Positions 34,083 through 43,593 are shown, counted from the stretch's first letter. The stretch: 64,000 bases of DNA from FEN-1219 sp963728995 (GCA_963728995.1 CAVSMD010000001.1:347435-411434), one strand, 5' to 3'. A program made the numbers and translations. Notes: generated from the sequence alone by a model not told the origin.

Positions 34083-34374
34083 AGTGCGCATCCCCCCTAT
34101 TTCTTGTTGGCGCTCGAGTCGTGGAACCGTCGCACGACGACGTGATGGTTAGGCCGATCGAACCGGTAGTTTCGCCTCGCCCCCCGATGATTTCTTGGTC
34201 AAGGTCTCTCTCGTCTCTTTTTCATCCGGCGGCGAACCATTCGTCGTCGACTCGGTTAGGTTTGCGTACGTTCCGCGGATAAGCGAGGCCCGCAATAGTC
34301 CCGCAGGGGAATCCGTCGAAAACAATAGCTTTGGGAAGCAGCCCGGTAATCTCACACCAGGCGATGCCGCATCG

Positions 34375-34410
34375 AGCGCCGGTTGGTCGACGAGACCGCC
34401 GCGCGCGGTA
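34375..34410 (-). pseudogene. fragment of a D-2-hydroxyacid dehydrogenase
   Basis: The minus strand reads TARGGLVDQPAL, the active-site Arg region of D-isomer 2-hydroxyacid dehydrogenases, identical over 12 residues to the intact gene at 47009-47953 (INTARGGLVDQPAL). No further homology extends in either direction that I can see. Confidence 0.6.
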
Positions 34411-34527
34411 TCTTTGGCCGGACTTGCTCGGCTAGAGGGGTGAGAAAGTCCGGCTGATAACCCGACACCTCATATATGTACGCGTACCCGCCACCTCGCG
34501 CCACTCTCGGAAGACACCGAGCTTGCG

Positions 34528-34583
34528 CGGGCGACATTTCTCAAGCGCCTCGACCGAGCCGCCGGCAAAGTAGGACATATTCG
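34528..34583 (-). pseudogene. fragment of a hydroxyisobutyrate-dehydrogenase-like gene
   Basis: The minus strand reads NMSYFAGGSVEALEKCRP, clearly related to TMSYMAGGSQAALAKCRP in the gene at 17434-18228. The flanks are unrelated. The rest of the 34,092-34,603 gap holds only such debris and no intact gene. Confidence 0.6.
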
Positions 34584-34603
34584 GGGTCCATGGGTACGCG
34601 TTA

Positions 34604-37030
34604 CTAGAATCGTTTATGGAAGCGTACTCCCACGGATTCGGGATCGCCGTACACCACCCGGTTGCCCGTGCCGCCCTCCACTGCTGCGATGTAGTGTTCG
34701 TCAGAACAGTTGTTGCAGTAGATCTGAACGTCCCAAGTATCCCTTTCGTAGGTCAGAGAAGCGTTCACGAGGTCACGTGGGTCGATTCGGAAGAAGTTGT
34801 CGCTCTGAAACAGACTTGCGAACGACTCGTCGACGTGCGAGAACGCGACACGTGGCCGCAGTCTGGCGCCGCCGCTCAAAGCGAAGCCATAGCTCAGGCT
34901 GAGGTTGTACGACAGCTTTGGGGAATACAGGTTCTCGGCGCCGGATAGCGACAGCCGGGCCGGGCTAGTGGAGTAGTCGTAGCAATTCGGCACTCCGCCG
35001 ATGACGATAGGCGTTTGACCGGGGTTGCAACCCGGCACGTAGTTGCCGAAGCCGCTCTGCAGGTTGCGGTCTAGCAAACGCGCATCGATGGTCGTAATGC
35101 CGCCCAGGTCCGATTCGGTGTAGCCGACACCGAACTGGAAGTTGAACTCTCCGAATGCACCATTCAGCGACGCTTCGACTCCTCTGACCGTCGAGGATCC
35201 GATGTTTTGTACCGCGCCCCCGGCAGACAGGCCCGTTCCGAACGGACGAATGAGGAAGGCCGGCTGCTGCATGTCTTTGTAATCCATGTTGAACGCGCCG
35301 AGCTGGATCTGCAGACGCTTGTTCAGAATCGTGCTCTTCCAGCCGATCTCGACGTCGTCCACGCTCTCGGGATCGAACGGCAGGCCGTTGTTGCTTCCAC
35401 CGGACTTGTAGCCGCGCGCGTAGAACGCGTAGATGAACTGGTTAGCCGTCGGTGTCCAGTTCACGCCGACCTTATACGTCGGTGAGGAGTCCTTGTAGGG
35501 AACCACGTTGCCCGGCGAGATCGGGAAGCAGTTGTAAATGCCTTGAGCAGGCAAGACGGCTGTGAATCTCGGGTCGGGACAGTTCGCCGGCGGACCACCG
35601 ACGATCTGAGTGTTCAAAGCCAAGAAGAAGTGCTGCTCGTCGCTGTTGTGATCCCACGACTGGCGTACGCCGAACTGGTACTCAAACTTGTCCGAGGCTT
35701 TCCACGTAACCTGACCGAACAGGCCCGCGTGTTGTTGAGTGGTGTCGATCGTTGCCAATATAGATTGAATCGGCAGGACTCCCGGCGGTAAGCAGGGGGC
35801 CACGACGCCCGTAGCGGCGTTGTAGCCACAGAGATTGCTGTCGATCCGCGCATTCACCGGCGTCGTTCGGCGGAACCACGACGTGCCGATGATCCAGGTG
35901 AGCCGACCGGTATCCGGCGACAACAAGTTGAACTCCTGGCTCCAGTAGTCGTTGGTCGGGCCAACGTTGTTGAGTAGAAGGCCGCTATTGGCGCTGGTGG
36001 AGTCCTGATCGTCGGCGGTCCGCAGATCGTTATGTTGGTACCCCGTCATCGAGCGAAATTCAATGCCGCGTTTGAAGGTCCTGCGCACCTCCACACTGTA
36101 GCGGTCCGACTCGTTCCTGTTTTCCGTATTTGCATCGTAGGCAATGACGTATGGATCGTTACCGGGCACCGCGAATGCCGCGAACTGAGACTGACCGCGG
36201 CCCGTCGGATCGTTCGGGTTTGGGTACGTCGCCTTATTGGGTTGGTACGGCGCGAGAGCGTCCGTTTCGGAGGTGTTCAGCTCGATCCGGCCCGTCACGC
36301 TCAGTTGATCATTGGGCTGCCAGAGGATGGTTGCCCGGAGGTTCGAGTCATCCACTTTTCCGGGCTGCCGGCCGCCCCTATATGCCGTGGGTCCAACGGG
36401 AGAACCGATGTCGCGATAGTAGCTATCGCGATGTTCGCGATTGAAAGCGAAACGAGTCGAAACCGTGTCTGAGAGCGGTAGGGTCAGTGCGCCCGAGAAC
36501 TTGGCATCGTTCTTCGTTCCAAGAGTGCCGTCGAAGAAACCGCTGACGCCGTTGAAGTCGGGTCGTGTTGAGTTGATGCGAATAGCTCCACCGGTCGAGG
36601 ATTGACCAACGAACGTGCCCTGCGGGCCGCGCAACACTTCAATCGTCCCGACGTCCAAAAACCCCTGCTGCAACACAACTGTCTCGGCCATCAGCAAACC
36701 GTCCTGGAACACGGCGACGCCGGGCTGGATGTTCGGATTCACGACGCTGTTGCCGATACCGCGAATGTTGACTGACTGCGCCGTGAAGCCGGTCATGTTG
36801 ATCGTGAGGTTTGGCGCTGCGTTCTCAAGGTCTTTGATTGACTTCAGCTGATCAGCGGCCAAAGCATCCGCTGTGAATACCTCCAGCGAGATCGGGGTCT
36901 TCAGTTCGGTGGTCTCACGGCGTTCGGCGGTTACCACGATCTCCTCTAGCTCCTGCGCAGCAACCAGGCAGGGCATGAGGCCTATCGTCGTAAGGGAAAG
37001 TATTAGCAGATGGCGCTTGCGATCAATCAC
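34604..37030 (-). CDS. TonB-dependent outer-membrane receptor
   Basis: About 808 residues. From GTG 37030 after AAGGGGG: VIDRKRHLLILSLTTIGLMP is a signal peptide, then the TonB box and plug (LEEIVVTAERRETTELKTPI, NIRGIGNSVVNPNIQPGVAV, VEVLRGPQGT-like TIEVLRGPQGTFVGQSSTGG), then a long 22-strand barrel ending ESVGVRFHKRF with the expected terminal Phe. It transports a ligand across the outer membrane using TonB energy; the substrate is unknown. The frame is open up to 37327 and includes a second start (MKSISPKVAIS at 37214), equivalent to the start of the 31878 relic, but using it would bury the signal peptide. Codon use and GC are lower than in the chromosome before 26 kb. Confidence 0.92.
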   Translation of the reverse strand: MIDRKRHLLILSLTTIGLMPCLVAAQELEEIVVTAERRETTELKTPISLEVFTADALAADQLKSIKDLENAAPNLTINMTGFTAQSVNIRGIGNSVVNPNIQPGVAVFQDGLLMAETVVLQQGFLDVGTIEVLRGPQGTFVGQSSTGGAIRINSTRPDFNGVSGFFDGTLGTKNDAKFSGALTLPLSDTVSTRFAFNREHRDSYYRDIGSPVGPTAYRGGRQPGKVDDSNLRATILWQPNDQLSVTGRIELNTSETDALAPYQPNKATYPNPNDPTGRGQSQFAAFAVPGNDPYVIAYDANTENRNESDRYSVEVRRTFKRGIEFRSMTGYQHNDLRTADDQDSTSANSGLLLNNVGPTNDYWSQEFNLLSPDTGRLTWIIGTSWFRRTTPVNARIDSNLCGYNAATGVVAPCLPPGVLPIQSILATIDTTQQHAGLFGQVTWKASDKFEYQFGVRQSWDHNSDEQHFFLALNTQIVGGPPANCPDPRFTAVLPAQGIYNCFPISPGNVVPYKDSSPTYKVGVNWTPTANQFIYAFYARGYKSGGSNNGLPFDPESVDDVEIGWKSTILNKRLQIQLGAFNMDYKDMQQPAFLIRPFGTGLSAGGAVQNIGSSTVRGVEASLNGAFGEFNFQFGVGYTESDLGGITTIDARLLDRNLQSGFGNYVPGCNPGQTPIVIGGVPNCYDYSTSPARLSLSGAENLYSPKLSYNLSLSYGFALSGGARLRPRVAFSHVDESFASLFQSDNFFRIDPRDLVNASLTYERDTWDVQIYCNNCSDEHYIAAVEGGTGNRVVYGDPESVGVRFHKRF

Positions 37031-37207
37031 GGTTGTGCCCCCTTTGAATTGTTTCGCCCGATGCCTGGAAAATCGAACGTCAACGACACGCCCGCGGCCG
37101 CGAGACGGTAGCGACGTCGAACCGCCGGTTCCGGAAGAAGAAGCTTGAGTTGAAGGTGTATTTGTTGGTTGGTCCGAATGCGGCGAGATCGCAACTTTCG
37201 GCGATAT

Positions 37208-37414
37208 GCTCTTCATTGACTCCCCCTCAACGCGCGCAATCGTATGCTCGCGGGGAATGGCCGTCACTGCGGTCGCTCTGATTCTCGGTATCACGCGCCG
37301 TGATAAACGACCCGTATTGAGCAACAACTTTGATTCAGAAAGTCATCACCGGGAGTGCTCGCGTTCATCATGAAAGCTCGATGGACACCGCTCTCGGCGC
37401 ACCAAATACTTTTG
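37208..37414. repeat. duplicated upstream region of TonB-receptor genes, copy 2
   Basis: The counterpart of 32205-32494 without the roughly 80-base insert. In this copy the old start codon (MKSIS) no longer leads the receptor; about 180 unrelated bases separate it from the GTG at 37030. The repeat therefore appears to have been captured together with, or from, a different receptor gene. Confidence 0.8.
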
Positions 37415-37799
37415 TATTGATTCGATGAGGACGCGCCGACACACGTTGTCTCCCGCGATTCTCGATCAATTTGCTAGTGATCGGCGCCCTACGCCGTATT
37501 CGCGATCCAGCAGATCCACGAAGAAAACGACGCCTGAGCGATGGCGGTCTCCGCACAGACTTGTGCGCTCACCGCAGCCGATCCCGAGTGCGATTCACCG
37601 CGTTCTTCTTCCGTAACCGCGGCGTCGCGTCATCACGGGTTCTTATCGGCGTCATCACTCCCGCGGCATTGCCCCTTCAGGGCTCGATCGGTACGTTACA
37701 GCCTCGCAATCCACGGCGAGAGAACGATGCGACAAACGGCGCTCCAGCCGGCACTCGCCTGCGCAAGTTGCGCGGCGGCGCAACCGGTCGCCTGGGCCC
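37415..37799. other. intergenic region, nothing recognised
   Basis: About 385 bases between the receptor leader and the benzoylformate decarboxylase gene. Several short open frames, none with a family signature or a good ribosome-binding site. The promoter for the plus-strand decarboxylase should lie in its right part; I could not fix it. Confidence 0.4.
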
Positions 37800-39428
37800 A
37801 TGATCGGCGCCGTTGAGCGGTCGGGCGACGGCACGACTGCAACGGTGACCGTGCGCGAAGCCGTCCTCGAGCTGCTGCGGTCACTTGAGATGACGACGAT
37901 ATTCGGCAACCCAGGCTCGACCGAGCTGCCGATGTTCCGCGATTTCCCCGCCGATTTTCGCTACGTGCTGGGGCTCCAAGAGTCCGTCGTCGTCGCGACG
38001 GCCGACGGCTACGCTCAGGCCACGCGCAATGCCGCGCTGGTCAATCTGCACTCCGCCGCCGGCGTCGGCCATGCGATGGGCAGCATCTTCACGGCGTACA
38101 AGAACTGCACGCCGCTCGTGATTACAGCCGGCCAGCAGGCGCGCTCCATCCTGCCGTACGAGCCGTTCCTATTCTCGCGTCAGGCAACCGAGCTGCCGAA
38201 GCCATACGTCAAGTGGAGCAACGAGCCCGCGAGGGCCGAGGATGTGCCGGCTGCTGTCGCTCGTGCTTATCACATGGCCATGCAGCCTCCCCGCGGCCCG
38301 ACGTTCGTATCGATCCCGGTAGACGACTGGGACCGGGAGGCGGCGCGGGTGCCTCCCCATGCCGCCAGCCGCGCGTTGCGCGCCGAGCCCGCGGCGATTG
38401 CAATGGCGGGCGCGGCTCTCGATAGCTCGAAGCGTCCCGTCTTCGTCGTCGGGGCGGCCGTGGATCGCGACGACGCCTGGTACGAGGTGATCGAGCTGGC
38501 CGAGCGTTATCAGGCCCCGGTGTGGGCGAGCCCGATGTCCTCGCGCTGCAGCTTTCCGGAAACGCATCCCTTGTTCGCCGGGTTTCTGCCGCCGAGCCGC
38601 GAGAAGCTCGTGCAGCGTCTGGCGGGTCACGATCTCGTTCTGGCGCTCGGCGCGCCGGTCTTCACCTATCACGTCGAGGGCTTCGGGCCCCCCCTGCCCG
38701 AAGGCGCGGCGTTGTTTCAACTGGTCGACGATCCCGACATCGCGGCATGGACGCCGGTCGGCCATTCCATCGTTTGCAGCGTCGGCCTGGGCATCGAGGA
38801 TCTGCTCGCGCGACGAGCTCCGCCGCCACGACCCTCCGCACGCGGCCGGGAGAGGCCGCCGCTAGTCGTGCCCGGCGAGCACATCAGCGTCCCCTATCTG
38901 ATGCAAACCGTCGCCGCCGTGCGGCCCGCCGGTAGCATCATCGTCGAGGAATCGCCTTCGGCGCGCGGGGCGATGCAAACCCACCTGCCGATCGATCAAC
39001 CCGAGAGCTTCTACACCTGCGCGAGCGGCGGGCTCGGGCACGGCATGCCCGCAGCGGTGGGCATCGCGCTGGCACACCGCCGCGAGCGACGCGTGATCGG
39101 CCTGTTCGGCGACGGCTCCGCCATGTATGCGATCCAGTCCCTGTGGTCCGCCGCTCAGCTCGAGCTGCCGGTCACGTTCGTCATCGTGAACAATGGCGGC
39201 TACACGGCGCTCGAGCAGTTCTGCGGGCATTTCGGCATTGCAGACCCCGTCGGCACGCGCTTGCGGGCGCTCGATTTCGTCGGGCTCGCCGCTGCCCAAG
39301 GCGTGAACGGTGTGCGCGTCGCGCGGACCGAGGATCTCGCCGAGACGTTGCGTGCCGCCCTGGCGTCGCGACGCCCGACGCTCGTCGACGTTGCGGTGGA
39401 CGCGGAAGGCTTGAGTCTGCACGTGTAA
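37800..39428 (+). CDS. mdlC: benzoylformate decarboxylase-like, thiamine-diphosphate enzyme
   Basis: A 542-residue ThDP enzyme. It has the FGNPGSTELPMFRDFP opening and LGLQESVVVATADGYAQ (catalytic Glu), with the HSAAGVGHAMGS motif carrying the active-site His, both strongly like benzoylformate decarboxylase of the mandelate pathway; the ThDP-magnesium motif is LFGDGSAMYAIQ to VNNGGYTALEQF. The substrate would be a 2-oxo acid such as phenylglyoxylate, giving benzaldehyde and CO2. No mandelate dehydrogenase or mandelate racemase is adjacent, so the natural substrate may differ. Start at ATG 37800. Cytosolic, tetrameric in known cases. The neighbouring monooxygenase at 42336 could act in the same aromatic route. 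Confidence 0.85.
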   Translation: MIGAVERSGDGTTATVTVREAVLELLRSLEMTTIFGNPGSTELPMFRDFPADFRYVLGLQESVVVATADGYAQATRNAALVNLHSAAGVGHAMGSIFTAYKNCTPLVITAGQQARSILPYEPFLFSRQATELPKPYVKWSNEPARAEDVPAAVARAYHMAMQPPRGPTFVSIPVDDWDREAARVPPHAASRALRAEPAAIAMAGAALDSSKRPVFVVGAAVDRDDAWYEVIELAERYQAPVWASPMSSRCSFPETHPLFAGFLPPSREKLVQRLAGHDLVLALGAPVFTYHVEGFGPPLPEGAALFQLVDDPDIAAWTPVGHSIVCSVGLGIEDLLARRAPPPRPSARGRERPPLVVPGEHISVPYLMQTVAAVRPAGSIIVEESPSARGAMQTHLPIDQPESFYTCASGGLGHGMPAAVGIALAHRRERRVIGLFGDGSAMYAIQSLWSAAQLELPVTFVIVNNGGYTALEQFCGHFGIADPVGTRLRALDFVGLAAAQGVNGVRVARTEDLAETLRAALASRRPTLVDVAVDAEGLSLHV

Positions 39429-39523
39429 CGAGGCCGCGCCACGAGATCGAGAATCGATTCCGCCGCGTTCGTGCTCCTCGTTTCCGCGACGTGGCGCGAT
39501 GGCGGCGCGCGCGGGGCGGCGTG

Positions 39524-39934
39524 CTATTTGGTATTGCCGAGATCGACGGACGAGCCGGCGCTCAACACTCGCCCGTCGGCAAACTCGATCGTCTTGGCGT
39601 TCGCCAGATGCGAGTTGTCCCTGGCCAGGAACCCGAGGACCGTCACGGTTTCGCCGACCGTAATCGTGTCGCGCGTGAACTTGTAGCGGATCAGCATGTT
39701 CGGGCTGCCGAGCTCGAGCCGCCAGCTCGTAACGGCACCCCCCTCGTCTTTCACGTCGATGAAGAAGGACGCGTGCGGGTTCGTCCAGTCGACCTTCTTC
39801 ACCGTGCCGGTCAGCGTCACAGGTTTCGTTGCATCGTACTGAGCGGCGAACGAATGATGCGCGGCGGCGTGCTGCCCAATGGCCAGGGAGCCGATCAGCG
39901 CCATCGCCGTGCGCGAAACCGAGCGCATGGTCAT
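39524..39934 (-). CDS. exported DUF6152-type protein
   Basis: A 136-residue exported protein from ATG 39934: signal MRSVSRTAMALIGSLAIGQ, then AAAHHSFAAQYDATKPVTLT, GTVKKVDWTNPHASFFIDVK and LGFLARDNSHLANAKTIEF. The mature AHHSF start and the TNPHA phrase are the signature of DUF6152, small periplasmic OB-like proteins of unknown role. It follows the larger DFSGVW-type protein (39958-41013) by about 20 bases on the same strand. The same two-gene pair recurs at 45019-46211, so the two products probably work together. Confidence 0.85.
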   Translation of the reverse strand: MTMRSVSRTAMALIGSLAIGQHAAAHHSFAAQYDATKPVTLTGTVKKVDWTNPHASFFIDVKDEGGAVTSWRLELGSPNMLIRYKFTRDTITVGETVTVLGFLARDNSHLANAKTIEFADGRVLSAGSSVDLGNTK

Positions 39935-39957
39935 TTGTCTTTCCTTGTTCCCTTGGC

Positions 39958-41013
39958 TCACGGCCGCCCTCTCCAGCTGAGGCCTTCGGAATGCTCCGGA
40001 ACCGTATTGTTCTCGCAAACCCATTCGAGGATCTCCTCGTCCGGCACGAGCGCCGCCTCGAGCGTCGTCTTGTACGGTGCCTCCCAGGCTTCCGGATCCT
40101 CGGCGTAGATCTCGACCTCGAGCCGGCCGTAGTCCGGCCGGCGAATCCGTTCGATGACACGTAGCTTTTCCGAGTGGATCCCAAAGCCGAACGGCGTGAC
40201 CTCGTTGAACCCGACCGTCTCGATCACGAGCGTGTCGTCTTCCCACGTGCCGATCGAATGGCCGAGCCAGCTCGGATTCCAGTACTCGGGATGGCCGCGA
40301 CCGTCGATAAAGATCTGCCGATACCCGGGTATGTAGAAATCGGTGAGCTGGATGATGACCGACGGCGTCTGAATGAATTTCTGCGGATACGTCAGCATCG
40401 TCGGGATCGCGCTCCCCGGCAGACAATACGCCCCCGCGTTCGCATCTACGCCCATATCCCTTAGCTGCTTTTGAATCGCGGCGGCCCACGGCTTCATCTG
40501 TAGCGGCGGCCCGAAGCCCGGGGCCCCGCGCCGGACGAACGACCAGACGCCGGAAAGGTCCGGCTTGCCGTCGGGCATCCGCGGCGTCGGACCGGTCTGT
40601 GCGCCGGCCCGTGCGCGCAGGTCGTTGCCGAGTATCCCCGGATCGTCGCCGATGGTGCCGAGATTCATACCCCACTGCACCGGCACGTCGAGACGCTGTG
40701 CCGGATCGACGCGCATGCCCTTCCGGTCGATGCTGCTGTACAGGCAGCAGATGATCGGCGCCTTGAGATCGTAGACGCCGGGCGGAATGCCGTTCACCGA
40801 AAACTCACCGGTCTGCTGGGAGATCGCCGCCGTGAACGTTTGTTTCGTTTCGACGTTAACGAGCTCGAGCGAAGTGTTCTCGAGGCCTGTGACCACGTTA
40901 CCGTTGGGGTCGATCAGCTGGCCGGAAAGAAGTCCCGGCGCCGCCTGCGCCGCAACGGTCGTCGCGACCGCACAGGCCGCTGTCGTGAGAAGCGCGAGTA
41001 TTCCGAGACGCAT
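39958..41013 (-). CDS. exported protein, partner of DUF6152 (DLSGVW type, with carboxypeptidase-regulatory-like domain)
   Basis: A 351-residue exported protein. Signal MRLGILALLTTAACAVATTV; residues 28-100 form a beta-sandwich resembling CarboxypepD regulatory domains (GLLSGQLIDPNGNVVTGLEN, SQQTGEFSVNGIPPGVYDLK). The main domain from about 150 begins MPDGKPDLSGVWSFVRRGAP and includes YRQIFIDGRGHPEYWNPSWL then GHSIGTWEDDTLVIETVGFN, which recur closely in the protein at 45432-46211. The conserved IDGR/HP and GxWExxTLVxxTVGF motifs are known from proteins annotated only as hypothetical. No catalytic site is assigned. It has about 20 bases to its DUF6152 partner. Confidence 0.75.
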   Translation of the reverse strand: MRLGILALLTTAACAVATTVAAQAAPGLLSGQLIDPNGNVVTGLENTSLELVNVETKQTFTAAISQQTGEFSVNGIPPGVYDLKAPIICCLYSSIDRKGMRVDPAQRLDVPVQWGMNLGTIGDDPGILGNDLRARAGAQTGPTPRMPDGKPDLSGVWSFVRRGAPGFGPPLQMKPWAAAIQKQLRDMGVDANAGAYCLPGSAIPTMLTYPQKFIQTPSVIIQLTDFYIPGYRQIFIDGRGHPEYWNPSWLGHSIGTWEDDTLVIETVGFNEVTPFGFGIHSEKLRVIERIRRPDYGRLEVEIYAEDPEAWEAPYKTTLEAALVPDEEILEWVCENNTVPEHSEGLSWRGRP

Positions 41014-41302
41014 CGTCGAGTGTCTGGGTGCACGAGCTAGACATTATTCGAGCAGGTTCCGATGAAGTCGATCGCGCGAGTCTGATAGACAGAATCAGCA
41101 ACCGTGATAACAGCCGCAGTCCTGTATCGGGCCGGACGACGAACGGCGGCTCGAAGATGCGGGGTTGAGTTCAGCTTTGCCCGAGGAGCTCGGCGCCCGC
41201 AGCCCAAACCTGGCGGCGAATCCGTGTCGCATCGAGGTCCTGTCTGATAACCGGCCACAGCACACAGGCCAACCAGTGCGCGCCCCAGCTCAGCCACTAA
41301 TC
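41014..41302. other. intergenic region, nothing recognised
   Basis: About 290 bases between two minus-strand genes. No hairpin-plus-T-run, repeat or gene signature was noticed; it should contain the promoter of the DLSGVW/DUF6152 pair at its left side. Confidence 0.35.
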
Positions 41303-42193
41303 TTACTGAAACAGTTCCGCAATGACGGCTCTTAGCCACCGGCCCGAGGGGTCGCGCGCCGAGCGGGCGTGCCAGTAGAGCGCGACACTATATGGGGGTA
41401 TTTCGAAGGGCGGTGCGAACACTCTGACGTCTGTGAATCCAGCGACTATACGGGCGAGTCGCTCCGGCACCGTGACAAGCAAATCGGTGCTCGCAATCAG
41501 CGTGGCAAGTCCCAAGTAATTCGGCACGCGCAACCCAACTTGACGGCGAATGCCACCGGCCTCGAGCGTCCGCTCAAGGACATCGTGCGCAGTGCCAGAC
41601 GTGGTGACGACGAGATGCATCTCTCGTTGAAATTGATCGAGTGTCAGCATGTCGATGATCGTCGGATGGCTTGCGCGTGCTAGGCAGACGAACCGTTCCG
41701 AGAACAACTTTCTACGATGAAAACCTCCGCTCAGCCTCGTGATGAAGCCCATTGCGACATCGATTTCTCCTGACTCCATGAGCGCCGGGCTCGTCGGTGA
41801 GAAGTTCGTGAACTCAACGGTGACGTTGGGTGCATGCTCCGCGAAATACCTCATTAACGTCGGTAAAATGATGACCTGACCAATATCTGTCGCGGCAATG
41901 CGAAACGCCCGATCAGAGACCGCGGGATCGAACGCTTCACGGTATTCCAGAGCCGTTCGCAAGAGATCGTGCGCCTGCCTAACGTTCGGCATTATCTTGT
42001 GCGCATGGGTGGTTGGTTCCATCCGTTGATGAGTCTTCACGAGCAGCGGGTCGTTGAAATGTTTTCGCAGCCTAGCCAAGCTCATACTGACGGCGGACTG
42101 GTTAAGTCCCAGGTTTTCGGCAGTCTGCGAGACGCTCCGCGTGCGATAGAGCTCATCTAGAATCGCCAGCAGCTTCAGATCTAGGGTCGACAT
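41303..42193 (-). CDS. LysR-family transcriptional regulator
   Basis: A 296-residue LysR protein: the N-terminal winged helix-turn-helix LKLLAILDELYRTRSVSQTA ENLGLNQSAVSMSLARLR (residues 5-45), then a two-lobed effector-binding domain (FRIAATDIGQVIILPTLMRY, ESGEIDVAMGFITRL). The NodD/NahR-like opening (DLKLLAILDELYRTRS) points to the subgroup that responds to aromatic inducers. It is divergent from the FAD monooxygenase at 42336, with 142 bases between, the standard LysR/target layout; the palindrome at 42252 is a candidate site. It probably controls that hydroxylase. Confidence 0.93.
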   Translation of the reverse strand: MSTLDLKLLAILDELYRTRSVSQTAENLGLNQSAVSMSLARLRKHFNDPLLVKTHQRMEPTTHAHKIMPNVRQAHDLLRTALEYREAFDPAVSDRAFRIAATDIGQVIILPTLMRYFAEHAPNVTVEFTNFSPTSPALMESGEIDVAMGFITRLSGGFHRRKLFSERFVCLARASHPTIIDMLTLDQFQREMHLVVTTSGTAHDVLERTLEAGGIRRQVGLRVPNYLGLATLIASTDLLVTVPERLARIVAGFTDVRVFAPPFEIPPYSVALYWHARSARDPSGRWLRAVIAELFQ

Positions 42194-42251
42194 GAAATGA
42201 ACCGACCATTACGTTTGCGCCAGATACTCAAGCTTGATTTATCATTGCGAT

Positions 42252-42263
42252 TGATGTGCATCA
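42252..42263. promoter_or_regulatory. inverted repeat in the LysR/monooxygenase intergenic region
   Basis: TGATGTGCATCA: arms TGATG and CATCA around TG, about 59 bases upstream of the lysR start. LysR sites are often interrupted palindromes with T and A at the ends (T-N11-A class); this fits in position and form. Confidence 0.45.
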
Positions 42264-42335
42264 TCACGTGCCTGTCATCGACGGGCCTAGCCGCAAGCAC
42301 ATACTATCAGCGCGATTGTCTCCGATCTCAATGAC

Positions 42336-43553
42336 ATGGCAGTGCATACCCAACTTCCCATACTGATTGCCGGCGGCGGATTGGGTGGGCTGTGTGCGGC
42401 GTTGGCGATCGCCAACCGTGGCTACTCTGTCCGTGTGCTCGAGCGCTCGCCGGAAATCAAGGAGATCGGTGCCGGGGTGCAGCTCGGCCCAAATGTATTC
42501 CGTGTCCTCGATGCGCTTGGACTTGCGACCAAGGTCTTGCAGCGAGCCGTACTTCCCGACCGCCTGGTGATGATGGATAGCCTGAGCGGCCAGATCGTGA
42601 CGTCGATCACGGTCGGCGACGCGTTTCGATCTCGGTTCGGATACCCGTACGCACTGATTCATCGCGGCGACTTGCTTCGAACGTTCTGTTCGGCGTGTTC
42701 GACCTGTCCGACGATTCAGATCCAGACATCGCAACGCGTTGTCGAGTATGTCGATCGCGGCGATCACGTCATTGCGCGTTGCGACGATGGAAGGGAGCAC
42801 GTCGGCGCAGCTCTCGTCGGCGCCGATGGCATCGCGTCCGTGATTCGCGCTCAGCTCGTCGGTGACGGTCCAGCGCGACGGTCTGGCTACGTTGCCTATC
42901 GGACGGTCTTGGACGTCGACGCCATGCCCGGGAACCTTCGCGCGAACACTATGACGTTGTGGGCGGGACCCCAGCACCATCTCGTGCACTATCCGCTTAG
43001 AGGCCACAGGCAGTTCAACGTCGTCGCGGCATTTCGCAGTGACGATGTCACTGAGGAATGGGACGCACATGGGGACGCCAAAGACTTGGCGCGCAATTTC
43101 GGGGCAAGCATTCCAGACATCAAGACGATGCTCACGAAAATCGACACCTGGCGCATGTGGGTGCTTCGTGACCGAGCTCCGATCAAGGACTGGAGCTCCG
43201 GGCGGGTCACTCTGCTGGGCGACGCCGCACACCCAATGTTGCAATACCTCGGCCAGGGTGCCGGGATGACGATTGAAGACGCGTTGTTGCTCGCGGAAGA
43301 GGTTGAAACAGCCGACGAAGACTACGCGAGCGCGTTTTCCCGCTACGCGGCGCGCCGGTATCTGCGTACGGGTCGCGCACAACTCCTGTCGCGCCTTTAT
43401 GGTGAGTTTTTTCATGCGACCGGCGTATCGAGAGATATCCGAACCGAGTTCCTGCGAGAGCGTACCGACGAAGATGCGCACAAGAGTCTTGCGTGGCTGT
43501 ACGATGGCCCCGACCTTCATACGACAGCGCACAGAGCCGTCGGTGCGCGCTAG
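42336..43553 (+). CDS. FAD-dependent monooxygenase, 3-hydroxybenzoate 6-hydroxylase-like
   Basis: A 405-residue group A monooxygenase with the FAD motif LPILIAGGGLGGLCAALAIA, then the conserved IKEIGAGVQLGPNVFRVLDALGL split here as EIGAGVQLGPNVFRVL, the DG motif LVGADGIASVIR and the GD motif VTLLGDAAHPMLQYLGQGAG. The GVQLGPN phrase and MLQYLGQGA end are typical of 3-hydroxybenzoate 6-hydroxylase and salicylate hydroxylase relatives, which yield gentisate or catechol. No gentisate dioxygenase is nearby. Expected cytosolic; expressed under the divergent LysR. Start at ATG 42336; an ATG at 42331 is out of frame. Confidence 0.88.
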   Translation: MAVHTQLPILIAGGGLGGLCAALAIANRGYSVRVLERSPEIKEIGAGVQLGPNVFRVLDALGLATKVLQRAVLPDRLVMMDSLSGQIVTSITVGDAFRSRFGYPYALIHRGDLLRTFCSACSTCPTIQIQTSQRVVEYVDRGDHVIARCDDGREHVGAALVGADGIASVIRAQLVGDGPARRSGYVAYRTVLDVDAMPGNLRANTMTLWAGPQHHLVHYPLRGHRQFNVVAAFRSDDVTEEWDAHGDAKDLARNFGASIPDIKTMLTKIDTWRMWVLRDRAPIKDWSSGRVTLLGDAAHPMLQYLGQGAGMTIEDALLLAEEVETADEDYASAFSRYAARRYLRTGRAQLLSRLYGEFFHATGVSRDIRTEFLRERTDEDAHKSLAWLYDGPDLHTTAHRAVGAR

Positions 43554-43593
43554 AGCCCTGGAAGGGTCATAGCATCGACTGACGCTGCTTGCG

